Origin: CAADGY01 sp035714225
Lineage (GTDB): Bacteria > Acidobacteriota > Terriglobia > Bryobacterales > Bryobacteraceae
Length of the DNA stretch: 9,933 bases
Direction of reading: 5' to 3'
NCBI GenBank assembly: GCA_035714225.1
Contig: DASTMK010000401.1
Span: 1 to 9,933 of the forward strand
The translations under genes were made by a program, and so were the position numbers. Each line of letters begins with the position of its first letter. Within the stretch, counting starts at the first letter, position 1. The notes beneath the pieces are model-generated. The model was given only the letters and a program-made list of their open reading frames with translations, was not told where the DNA came from and did not search any database. Positions 1 to 7,146 of the stretch are shown here, piece after piece.

Positions 1-1292
1 TCACCAACGAGATTAAAGCCTGGATCCGCCGCGCCGCCGCCGACTCCGACGTGGCCATCGTGGAAATTGGAGGAACTGTCGGCGATATCGAATCCCTGCC
101 GTTCCTGGAAGCGATCCGCCAGTTGCGCCATGAGCTGGGCCGCGACGATACGATGTTCGCGCACGTGACGCTGGTGCCTTTTATCGCCGCCGCGCAGGAA
201 CTGAAAACCAAACCTACACAGCATAGCGTCAAGGAATTGCGTGAAATCGGTATTCAGCCGGACCTGCTTTTCTGCCGGTCCGAGCGTCCCCTGCCGCACG
301 ACGTGCGGGAGAAGATCGCGCTATTCTGCGACGTCGCCCCGGAAGCCGTTATCACCGCGCGCGACGTCAAATCGGTTTACGAAATCCCGCCCATTTACGC
401 CGAGCAGAAGGTGGATGAGATCATTCTCCGGATGTTGCGCCTGCCGGCCGGGCAGCTCGACCTCAGCCGGTGGATGGATATGCTTGAGCGCATGCAAAAT
501 CCTGATGGCGAGGTTTCCATCGCGCTGGTGGGCAAGTATGTCGAGTACGAAGATTCATACAAGAGTCTGAAAGAGGCGCTGCTGCATGGCGGGCTCGCGC
601 ACCGCCTGCGCGTCCATATTAAATGGATTGAGGCGGAAGGCCTCACGTGGCCCGACTGTGGACGCGAGTTGGCAAATTACGACGGCATTCTCGTCCCCGG
701 AGGCTTCGGGAAGCGCGGCATTGAAGGCATGATCAACGCCATCCGCTACGCGCGCGAAAACCAGGTACCGTATTTCGGCATCTGCCTCGGCATGCAGACG
801 ATGGTGATCGAATATGCGCGCAACGTCTGCGGCCTGGAGCGCGCCAACTCCACCGAATTCGATCCGGCCACCCCCGATCGCGTCATCTTCAAACTGCGCG
901 AGTTGAAAGGCGTGGATGAGCTCGGGGGCACGATGCGCCTCGGGGCTTATCCGTGTGAGCTTGCGGAAAACAGTTTCGCACGCCAGGCCTATGGCGCTCC
1001 GGTCATCAGCGAGCGGCACCGTCATCGTTACGAGTTCAATCGGGAATACGAGCAGATACTGACCGGGCACGGTTTGCGGATCACCGGCCACACGCCGGAC
1101 GGCGTCTATGTCGAGATCTGCGAGCTGCCCAGCCATCCGTGGTATCTCGGCTGCCAGTTTCACCCCGAGTTCAAGTCAAAGCCGTTACGGCCTCATCCGC
1201 TCTTTCGTGCGTTTATCGGGGCCGCTCATCGCAACCGCCTACTCCGGCTCGGAACCGCCGCCGGCTCACCGCAGTATTCCCATGCAGGTTGA
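1..1292 (+). CDS. pyrG: CTP synthase, 5'-truncated by window edge
   Basis: Makes CTP from UTP, ATP and glutamine in the cytoplasm, the last step of de novo pyrimidine nucleotide synthesis. The reading frame is open from base 3, so the gene enters from outside the window; compared with E. coli PyrG roughly the first 115-120 residues are missing. The synthetase domain shows GGTVGDIES and KTKPTQHSVKELREIGIQPD. The class I glutamine amidotransferase domain shows LVPGGFGKRG, the nucleophile Cys in GICLGMQ (codon 783-785), ERHRHRYEFN, and the His-x-Glu pair of CQFHPEF (His at 1161-1163, Glu at 1167-1169). An internal GTG at 51 is not a start, because conserved family sequence continues upstream of it. 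The stop overlaps the kdsA start by 11 bases, which suggests one transcript and translational coupling. No frameshift or missing catalytic residue is seen in the visible part. Confidence 0.98.
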   Translation, partial: TNEIKAWIRRAAADSDVAIVEIGGTVGDIESLPFLEAIRQLRHELGRDDTMFAHVTLVPFIAAAQELKTKPTQHSVKELREIGIQPDLLFCRSERPLPHDVREKIALFCDVAPEAVITARDVKSVYEIPPIYAEQKVDEIILRMLRLPAGQLDLSRWMDMLERMQNPDGEVSIALVGKYVEYEDSYKSLKEALLHGGLAHRLRVHIKWIEAEGLTWPDCGRELANYDGILVPGGFGKRGIEGMINAIRYARENQVPYFGICLGMQTMVIEYARNVCGLERANSTEFDPATPDRVIFKLRELKGVDELGGTMRLGAYPCELAENSFARQAYGAPVISERHRHRYEFNREYEQILTGHGLRITGHTPDGVYVEICELPSHPWYLGCQFHPEFKSKPLRPHPLFRAFIGAAHRNRLLRLGTAAGSPQYSHAG

Positions 1293-2154
1293 GGTTCCTC
1301 AGCCGGGCGGTTCACCCCTCTTTTTCTCGAACGGCGCACCGCTGGCGCTGATCGCCGGACCCTGCGTGATCGAGAGCGAGGAACACGTCCACTTCCTGGC
1401 CGGAGAGATTCTCCGCATCGCCGGCGCATTTGTTTTTAAAGCGTCGTTCGACAAGGCCAACCGGACTGGCATCGGCAGTCCACGGGGGCCAGGTTTGCAG
1501 GAAGGCTTGCGCATCCTGGCCGGGCTGCGTAGCCGGGGTTTTGCCGTCCTGACCGACATTCACGAATCGTGGCAGGCGGAAAGGGCGGCTGAGTCTGCCG
1601 ACATTCTGCAGATTCCGGCGTTTCTGTGCAGGCAGACGGACCTGCTGATTGCAGCCGGACGCACTGGGCGGGTGGTGAATATTAAAAAGGGGCAGTTCGT
1701 CGCGCCGGCCGATATCGAACGTGCCGCGGAAAAAGTAGCCTCCACGGGCAACAACAGCGTCTTGCTCACTGAACGCGGCACCACGTTCGGATACAACAAC
1801 CTGGTGGTGGATATGCGCGGCCTCAAAATGATGGCGGCGGGTGGAAGGCCGGTTGTGTTCGACGCGACGCACAGCGTTCAACTGCCCGGGGCGTCCGGCG
1901 ATGCTTCCGGCGGGCAGCCGCAGTTCATCGAGACCCTTTCCCGCGCGGCGGTTGCCACCGGCATCAGCGGTGTTTTCATTGAGGTGCACGAAGCGCCCGA
2001 ACGGGCCCTGTCCGACGGCGCGAACGCGTTGCGTCTGGACCTTCTGGGCACGCTCTGGGCACGCTTGCAGCAACTTGACGCGCTCGTGAAGTCGGATGAA
2101 TTTCTCAACGGACCGGACACTTCAAACGTCAACCGTATAATAGAAGAGAAGTAA
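1282..2154 (+). CDS. kdsA: 3-deoxy-D-manno-octulosonate 8-phosphate synthase, metal-dependent type
   Basis: Condenses phosphoenolpyruvate with arabinose 5-phosphate to KDO 8-phosphate, the committed step to the KDO sugar of LPS inner core; cytoplasmic. The 290-residue length is normal for KdsA. Visible family motifs are GPCVIES (26-32), KASFDKANR (53-61), TDIHE (91-95), IPAFLCRQTDLL (111-122), NIKKGQF (133-139), TERGTTFGYNNLVVDMR (163-179) and DATHSVQLPG (194-203). Cys28, His197, Glu234 and Asp245 match the metal ligands of the Aquifex-type enzyme (Cys11, His185, Glu222, Asp233), with the last two spacings identical. E. coli-type enzymes carry Asn instead of the Cys, so this is predicted to need a divalent metal. 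The frame stays open to 1108, but the family N-terminus fits ATG at 1282. No clear Shine-Dalgarno precedes it, as expected if it is translated by coupling to pyrG. Confidence 0.97.
   Translation: MQVEVPQPGGSPLFFSNGAPLALIAGPCVIESEEHVHFLAGEILRIAGAFVFKASFDKANRTGIGSPRGPGLQEGLRILAGLRSRGFAVLTDIHESWQAERAAESADILQIPAFLCRQTDLLIAAGRTGRVVNIKKGQFVAPADIERAAEKVASTGNNSVLLTERGTTFGYNNLVVDMRGLKMMAAGGRPVVFDATHSVQLPGASGDASGGQPQFIETLSRAAVATGISGVFIEVHEAPERALSDGANALRLDLLGTLWARLQQLDALVKSDEFLNGPDTSNVNRIIEEK
2114..2141 (+). promoter_or_regulatory. Candidate sigma-70 promoter for the pilin gene inside the kdsA 3' end
   Basis: A perfect -10 box TATAAT lies at 2136-2141. A 4/6 -35 box, CGGACA, lies at 2114-2119, with a 16-base spacer. 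Predicted transcription would begin near 2148, leaving about 18 leader bases before the prepilin ATG at 2167 and including its AGGAG ribosome-binding site. The -10 box is built from two adjacent ATA isoleucine codons, which are rare in GC-rich genes. Inferred from sequence only. Confidence 0.45.
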
Positions 2155-2166
2155 CAGGAGAGCCGT

Positions 2167-2625
2167 ATGAATCGACGCCGGCGCGGTTTTTCGCTCATTG
2201 AGCTGCTGATTGTAATTGCGATCATCTTGATTATTGCCGCGATCGCAGTCCCCAAACTGGATAAAGCCAGAATGCACTCGCAGGAGACCGCGGCCATCGC
2301 GCAAATCAGGACCATCCACACGGCCCAAACGCAGTATTTCTCCCAATTTGGACGATACGCCACAACCCTGACGGAACTGGGCCCCCCTACCAGCGGCCAA
2401 CCCGGCCCCGCGGGTGCGGACCTCATTCCCGGCGACCTCGCGATGGGCAGCAAGACCGGATACCGGTTCACCGTCCAGGCGACACCCACCGGCTACGCCG
2501 TAACGGCGAATCCGGAGGTCTACAACAGCACCGGGCGGCGTAACTTCTATTCCGATCAGAGCCTTGTCGTCAAGGAAAATTGGGGATCGGAGCCGGCCAA
2601 CCCCAACAGCAAGGAAATCAAGTAA
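2167..2625 (+). CDS. Type IV pilin / pseudopilin-like prepilin (GspG/PilA family)
   Basis: A 152-residue prepilin. The short basic leader MNRRRRG ends at Gly7, and prepilin peptidase would cut before Phe8. Mature position 5 is Glu (Glu12), and Pro29 falls at mature position 22, both hallmarks of class III signal sequences. Residues 8-28 form the hydrophobic N-terminal helix that anchors the subunit in the inner membrane before assembly. The globular part (about 30-152) contains no cysteine, so the C-terminal disulfide loop of classical PilA is absent; the compact, Gly/Pro-rich form is closer to GspG-like subunits. The RNFYSDQSL segment near residues 130-138 recalls acidobacterial pilins (from memory). 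The start is set by AGGAG at 2156-2160, six bases upstream. No assembly ATPase, platform protein or secretin is in the window, so pilus subunit versus type II secretion pseudopilin cannot be decided. Confidence 0.93.
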   Translation: MNRRRRGFSLIELLIVIAIILIIAAIAVPKLDKARMHSQETAAIAQIRTIHTAQTQYFSQFGRYATTLTELGPPTSGQPGPAGADLIPGDLAMGSKTGYRFTVQATPTGYAVTANPEVYNSTGRRNFYSDQSLVVKENWGSEPANPNSKEIK

Positions 2626-2634
2626 GGCGCGGGG

Positions 2635-5070
2635 CTACCGCTTTAACACGCTGTCCGACGGGTCCATCACGACGCGAACCGGAGGCTGTGGCACGGTGAC
2701 GGAGAACTCCGCCGGATCTTCGCTGGTGCGAACCCACCGGACGATGGAATTTCTCTTCCCGAATTGAATCTCCACCGGCACCAGAACGCTGAAGGTGGGG
2801 TCCACCTCGCTTTGTGCAACGGTTCCGCTGATGCGTACGGCCGGCGGTTTGCCCTTTGCGGAATAGTTGAGCTTCAGCGCCGGAATTCCCGTGCCATATA
2901 CCCACTGCTCGAAAAAGGCTTCCAGCTTCGCATCCGGTGCGCCTTTGGGTGCAAATTCCGCGGCAAGCTGCCGGAACTGTTCTGTCGTGATGTTGCGAAA
3001 CCGGTACCGCTTTGCCATTTCGTTCAACATCGCAAAGAACGGTTCGTCGCCCAACCGCCGGCGAAGCATGTGCATAATCCAGGAGCCCTTCTCATAGGTG
3101 ATCACCTTCCACGCGCCGGGTGTTTGCGACGAATGCAGCCGCGTGCCCCACGTAATGGGTCCCGCCGAATCGATCGGGCGTCCGTCCGGCGCCGGCGCCA
3201 GCAGGTTGGCCTTGTATAAATTAAGGATCGATTCGAGCCCGCGCGTTCCGTTCTTTTTCTCGAGGTATAGCAGGGCGGAGTAGTTGGCGAGAGCCTCCAT
3301 AATCCAGACATCCTGGTGCTCCTCGGCTGCCACCAGATTTCCCCACCACTGGTGCGCCGTTTCGTGTGCGTCGATGATGTCGGAAAAAAAGGTCTCCACG
3401 TTCTGCGCCCGCACGGCCGGCGGCCTCTCTTTCGGTTCGAGATAAGAAAGCGTCGAAAGATAAATCAGGCCCGGGAAACCCTGGCCGAACATGCCCGGAA
3501 TAGGCGAGACCGTGAGTTTGGAAAACGGTGGCGGACCGAACCGCGCGGCCATGAACTCGAACGCGGAAGCGATGTTTGTGGCCAGTTGATGGAGCCGCGT
3601 TTGCACCGGCGGCCGGGGATCGGGGACCGTCGACAGCAGGGTTGGAATTCGGGAGCGTTGCGGCCAGGTGCGCGTCAATTCGGGAGGCGGCATCAGGATC
3701 ATGTCGCGGCTCTTCTGGAGTGCGCTCTCGAGTTGCTTGTTCGCGTAGACCGAAACCGTGTAGCCGCCTCTGGTGGCGGTGGATTGCTCATAGTTTCCGA
3801 GATTGAACCCGGCCAGGCGGATGGGAGCGGACGTGGTCCGGCGGGTAATGCGCCATTGTTCCTCGGTCCGGTCTTCCACCACTTCACCCGTCGCCACCAG
3901 GTCCAGTTCTTTGGGATAGCGGAACGTCAGGTCGTACAGCGAGAACGATTGCGTGCCGTCGTTGGGGTACCATGTTCCCCGGGATCCGACGAAGAATACG
4001 CCATTGCCGGCGGACGACACCACTTCGCCCTCGTGCCGGAACTCAACCTCATAAGAACGGCCGGGTTGAAACGCTTCCGGCCCCATGATGAGAAATTCCA
4101 TATTATGGTCGCCGCGAAGCAGCCCCGCCCGCAGCGATTCGCGTTGAAATACTTCCGCCGGCTGGCCGTCTATACGTGCTTTGGAAACGCGCATCTGCCG
4201 GGAGATAGCGAACGCCAGGGGTCCTTCCAGGAGGCGGTCCGGCTTGATGGCGATCCTGGATGTGGCATTCAGGCGCAGGTCGGGCTCGATCGTGGCATCG
4301 ATGCGGACCTGCCCCACCGAAAACCCCGATCCTGAGATCGTACGCGCGCCGCTCCGCACCGATCGCGACTCGAAACTCGCCCACACATCGAAGAACGTCT
4401 GGTTGTCGCGATGCAGCACCTGTCCGGCCGTGATCTGTTTGCGCATATGCGGGTCGTAGATGATATCGAAGTTGCCCAGTCGAATACTTGACACGGCGCC
4501 GTAGAAAAAGCCCGCGACTTCCCGCTCGGGCGACAGCAAATCATGGACCAGGCGGATCTCGAAGCTGCTGCTGAAATTCTTCACCACCGGGTCCCAGTTC
4601 GCCGCCAGGATATGGCCCCTCTCCGGGGAGGCGGCGCTGCGGCCTAGCTCAGACTCACGGGCCTTGATGCGATCCATCAATTCCGATGCGGTGGAATCGG
4701 TGAACAAAAACACGGCGGAGCGGAAACGTTCGTTCAGGTTCGGCGTGCCGGTAAACGCCGCCAGTGCCATCCTCTCGCTGCGGTGCGGTGGCATCAACAG
4801 CAGCTCCGCGTCCCCGCCTTCCACCTCGGCGGAAAACACCGCGCTGTAGCGCCGGCCGTTCACCGGCCTGCCGAAGATCAGGAATCCTTCGGTGAGGTAT
4901 ACGCGCAGATCCTCGCGCACCAGCGCTATGTCACGAACGCGGTAGCAGGCATCCGGATCGAGACCGGAGTTCCGGATGGAAGCCGCGGTTTCAAGCGTGC
5001 GCCCTCCCTCCACGGCAGCCGCCAATGCAGCCGGAAACACCACCGCGAGTGCCAGCACAAGCCATCTCAC
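2635..5070 (-). CDS. Secreted M1-family zinc metallopeptidase lacking the GAMEN motif
   Basis: An 811-residue protein with an apparent signal peptide (residues 1 to about 19: Arg2, hydrophobic core, AAA), so probably periplasmic or exported. Residues about 25-245 form an extra N-terminal region I do not recognise. A beta-rich M1 N-terminal domain spans about 250-430 (RGTWYPN at 364-370, SAPIRLAGFNLG at 414-425). The catalytic domain holds HETAH at 569-573, with Glu592 completing HExxH-x18-E, and Tyr659 in TYEKG as the expected transition-state tyrosine. A small C-terminal beta domain covers about 735-811. At the GAMEN position the sequence is GQGFP (529-533), so N-terminal amine recognition may differ from true aminopeptidases. 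The start is GTG; an in-frame stop lies just upstream (5080-5082), and GGGAG sits almost against the start. It lies 35 bases downstream of the histidine kinase on the same strand, perhaps co-transcribed. Confidence 0.92.
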   Translation of the reverse strand: MRWLVLALAVVFPAALAAAVEGGRTLETAASIRNSGLDPDACYRVRDIALVREDLRVYLTEGFLIFGRPVNGRRYSAVFSAEVEGGDAELLLMPPHRSERMALAAFTGTPNLNERFRSAVFLFTDSTASELMDRIKARESELGRSAASPERGHILAANWDPVVKNFSSSFEIRLVHDLLSPEREVAGFFYGAVSSIRLGNFDIIYDPHMRKQITAGQVLHRDNQTFFDVWASFESRSVRSGARTISGSGFSVGQVRIDATIEPDLRLNATSRIAIKPDRLLEGPLAFAISRQMRVSKARIDGQPAEVFQRESLRAGLLRGDHNMEFLIMGPEAFQPGRSYEVEFRHEGEVVSSAGNGVFFVGSRGTWYPNDGTQSFSLYDLTFRYPKELDLVATGEVVEDRTEEQWRITRRTTSAPIRLAGFNLGNYEQSTATRGGYTVSVYANKQLESALQKSRDMILMPPPELTRTWPQRSRIPTLLSTVPDPRPPVQTRLHQLATNIASAFEFMAARFGPPPFSKLTVSPIPGMFGQGFPGLIYLSTLSYLEPKERPPAVRAQNVETFFSDIIDAHETAHQWWGNLVAAEEHQDVWIMEALANYSALLYLEKKNGTRGLESILNLYKANLLAPAPDGRPIDSAGPITWGTRLHSSQTPGAWKVITYEKGSWIMHMLRRRLGDEPFFAMLNEMAKRYRFRNITTEQFRQLAAEFAPKGAPDAKLEAFFEQWVYGTGIPALKLNYSAKGKPPAVRISGTVAQSEVDPTFSVLVPVEIQFGKRNSIVRWVRTSEDPAEFSVTVPQPPVRVVMDPSDSVLKR

Positions 5071-5105
5071 ACTCCCAGTCTACCCCGCGTATTACGGGTT
5101 AGATT

Positions 5106-6935
5106 TCACTCGGCGGGTAAAGCGATTCGAAATGTGGAACCTTGTCCCCGTTCGGATTCCACCCAGATGCGGCCGCCATGCTTCTCGGCGATACGCTTGC
5201 AAATGGCGAGCCCGACACCGGTGCCGGGCACGTTGCGGTTGAGGCGTTTGAACAGTCCGAAGATCCGTTCGGAATATTGCGGTTCGATGCCGATGCCGTT
5301 GTCCTTCACGGAGATCCACCATTCTCCGTCCGCGCGCGCCGAGAAAATATGGATTCTTGGGTCTTCCGGCCCCCGGTACCGGATCGCGTTTTCCACCAGC
5401 CGCTGTATCAATTGCACAAGTTGAATCTTGTCGCCTTTGACGGAGGGCAACGGATCGCGGCTGACAACGGCGCCGCTGTCTTTAATCAACGAGTCGAGAT
5501 TTCGCAGCGCCCAATCGATCACGGAGTCCATCTCCACAAGCAGGCGTTCCCCGCTTCGGCCGCTCGCTACGCGGGAATAGTCCACCAGGTCGGTAATCAG
5601 CAACTCCATCCTTCTGGCTCCGTCCTCGATGTAACCGATGAACTCATCGGCATCGGAATCCAGCTTGTCCCGGTACCGGTGAGCAAGCAGTTGCGAAAAA
5701 CTCACGATGTTGCGCAGCGGCTCCTGCAGATCGTGACTGGTGGCATACGCAAACTGCTGCAAATCGGCGCTGGAGCGGGCCGCTTCTTCGGCGTGCTGCG
5801 CCAGAATCTCTTCGGCCCGTTTCCTCTCCGTGATATTCCGGATAAACATCGCAACACCGTCCCGCGTGGGATAGGCGTGTCCCTGATACCAGACATCATG
5901 CTCCGCGAAATACTCCTCCCACGTGACGGTCACGCGCTCCTTGCGCACGCGCTCCACTTCGCTGAAAACTTTCTTTCCGCGCATCTCCGGAAGCACATCC
6001 CATATCACTTTGCCCAGCAATTCGGATCGGTGCTTGTGCGTGACTTCCTCTACCCTGCCGTTGAGGTACGTACACCGTCCTTCGCCATCGAAAGCTATGA
6101 ACCCCTCGTCCATGCTTTCAAGAATGTCGAGCATTGTCTGGTTCGCCTCGGCGAGCGCCTGTTCCGCGAGTTTCCGGTCCGTCACATCGCGGGCGATCTT
6201 CGAAGCGCCGGTGATGCGGCCGGACGAATCCCGCATGGGCGATACGGACAGAGAAACCACGATCAATCGCCCGTCTTTGCGGCGGCGCTGTGTTTCATAG
6301 TGCTCGATGGGTTGTCCGAGCCGGATCTTCTCGAGGATTAGCGGCATTTCGTTGCGGCCTGGTACCGCCAGAATCGAGACCGGCTTCCCGATCATCTCTT
6401 CGACCGTGTATCCGAAAACCTTTTCAGCCCCCCTGTTCCAGCTTGTAACAATTCCTTCCAGAGTTTTGCTGATGATCGCATCGTCGGAGGATTCCACAAT
6501 GGCGGCCAGCCGGCGGCGCTCCTCTTCGATGTTCTTCCTTTCCGTTACGTCTCGGCCGGAACAAAGATACAGCCCCGACGCACCGTCCGCGCGGCAATTC
6601 CACTCCAGTTCCAGGACACTGCCATCGGCGCTCCGCAGTGGAGAGTCCAAATGAACGTCGCCCTTGCCCCGGAGTTCCTCGAACGCGAGGACCGCTCTAC
6701 CCCGCACCTCCTCCGGAATGAAATCCGTGAAAGGGAAACCAATCAACTGCTGCCGTTCCATCTTTAACAACTCGCACAGCCGGCGGTTCACGTCGACGCT
6801 CCGGCCTTCCCCGTCGACGACAAAGGCGGGCTCTACGAAGTTGTCGAATAGAGTACGGTAAAACGCTTCACCCGGCGGCGTCGGGCGAAGGGCGGACAAC
6901 TCTCCTCTGTCCTTTTTTTGTTTCCTTCCCGGCAT
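5106..6935 (-). CDS. Soluble triple-PAS sensor histidine kinase (phytochrome-type kinase core)
   Basis: A 609-residue kinase with no transmembrane segment or signal peptide, so probably cytoplasmic. PAS domains lie at about 22-135, 142-258 and 266-374, each ending in a PAC-like DVTERK, DVTDRK or NITERK segment. The dimerisation and phosphoacceptor domain follows (about 388-457), with His401 in ATSHDLQEPLRNI, a form typical of phytochrome-like kinases. The ATP-binding domain shows the N box VENAIRY (Asn516), DNGIGIE (545-551), FGLFKRL and GTGVGLAIC (571-579). All residues needed for autophosphorylation are visible. No receiver domain is fused and no response regulator lies nearby, so the partner is unknown. 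The ligand or redox signal of the PAS domains cannot be read from sequence. The ATG at 6935 lacks a strong Shine-Dalgarno. The small RsbRD-like gene is divergent, and the M1 peptidase follows 35 bases downstream. Confidence 0.95.
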   Translation of the reverse strand: MPGRKQKKDRGELSALRPTPPGEAFYRTLFDNFVEPAFVVDGEGRSVDVNRRLCELLKMERQQLIGFPFTDFIPEEVRGRAVLAFEELRGKGDVHLDSPLRSADGSVLELEWNCRADGASGLYLCSGRDVTERKNIEEERRRLAAIVESSDDAIISKTLEGIVTSWNRGAEKVFGYTVEEMIGKPVSILAVPGRNEMPLILEKIRLGQPIEHYETQRRRKDGRLIVVSLSVSPMRDSSGRITGASKIARDVTDRKLAEQALAEANQTMLDILESMDEGFIAFDGEGRCTYLNGRVEEVTHKHRSELLGKVIWDVLPEMRGKKVFSEVERVRKERVTVTWEEYFAEHDVWYQGHAYPTRDGVAMFIRNITERKRAEEILAQHAEEAARSSADLQQFAYATSHDLQEPLRNIVSFSQLLAHRYRDKLDSDADEFIGYIEDGARRMELLITDLVDYSRVASGRSGERLLVEMDSVIDWALRNLDSLIKDSGAVVSRDPLPSVKGDKIQLVQLIQRLVENAIRYRGPEDPRIHIFSARADGEWWISVKDNGIGIEPQYSERIFGLFKRLNRNVPGTGVGLAICKRIAEKHGGRIWVESERGQGSTFRIALPAE

Positions 6936-6974
6936 GCGCTCGTATGATGTCCGTTACAGCGAGATAACGGTCTT

Positions 6975-6997
6975 CCCCTTCACCCTTTCCCCTCCCC
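6975..6997 (-). other. G-quadruplex motif in the leader of the histidine kinase gene
   Basis: The minus strand reads four G runs of 4, 4, 3 and 4 with loops of 1 (A), 3 (AAA) and 4 (TGAA) bases. This satisfies the usual G3+N1-7 rule in 23 bases. It ends 39 bases upstream of the kinase ATG, so it would lie on the coding strand and, if the transcript starts upstream of it, in the mRNA leader. Folding and function are inferred. Confidence 0.6.
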
Positions 6998-7046
6998 ATC
7001 TTAGCTCCGCCTGCGGGATGCCGTCTCCGCCACGACGATGGCCGGA

Positions 7047-7073
7047 TTGACACCGGCACACTATGGGTCTACT
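7047..7073 (+). promoter_or_regulatory. Candidate promoter for the RsbRD-like gene
   Basis: A perfect TTGACA lies at 7047-7052. The best -10 partner is TCTACT at 7068-7073 (4/6 match) with a short 15-base spacer; TACTCA at 7070-7075 has ideal spacing but a poor match. Transcription starting near 7080 would give a leader of about 65 bases containing the inverted repeat at 7088-7128. The -35 is strong and the -10 weak, as is common for activator-dependent or alternative-sigma promoters; this is inference. Confidence 0.35.
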
Positions 7074-7087
7074 CATGGAGTAGCGAG

Positions 7088-7128
7088 TTTCCGGTACATT
7101 TCGCAAGAGCGGTTCCTTTCACCGGAAA
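7088..7128. repeat. 8-bp perfect inverted repeat next to the ribosome-binding site
   Basis: TTTCCGGT (7088-7095) and ACCGGAAA (7121-7128) are exact reverse complements separated by 25 bases; a one-base bulge would allow a further G-C pair (7087 with 7130). Arm centres are 33 bases apart, about three helical turns, so a regulator operator is possible. In RNA it would form a stem-loop ending six bases before the GGGAGG ribosome-binding site of the following gene. It has no U-run, so it is not a terminator. Confidence 0.5.
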
Positions 7129-7146
7129 ACTTGGGGGAGGTGAGTA

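Noticed and set aside
1108..1281. 58-residue N-terminal extension of KdsA
   Set aside because: It lies wholly inside the conserved end of pyrG and has no KdsA similarity; the family N-terminus fits ATG at 1282.
1312..2073. 253-codon minus-strand frame opposite kdsA
   Set aside because: Antisense shadow; kdsA is certain on the + strand.
3316..4335. 339-codon + strand frame antisense to the M1 peptidase
   Set aside because: Arg/Gly-rich shadow translation with no motif, lying opposite a well-supported peptidase.
5081..5101. Short CCCG/CGGG hairpin between the kinase and M1 genes
   Set aside because: Only four continuous pairs and no U run; too weak to call a terminator or operator.
5142..6341. 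Long + strand open frame (399 codons) antisense to the histidine kinase
   Set aside because: The minus-strand kinase has every family motif, while the antisense translation is low-complexity with no domain. Long antisense frames are expected opposite GC-rich genes.
6868..7059. 63-codon minus-strand ORF overlapping the kinase start in another frame
   Set aside because: Arg/Gly-rich composition, no clear ribosome-binding site, partly within the G-rich tract; no evidence of coding.
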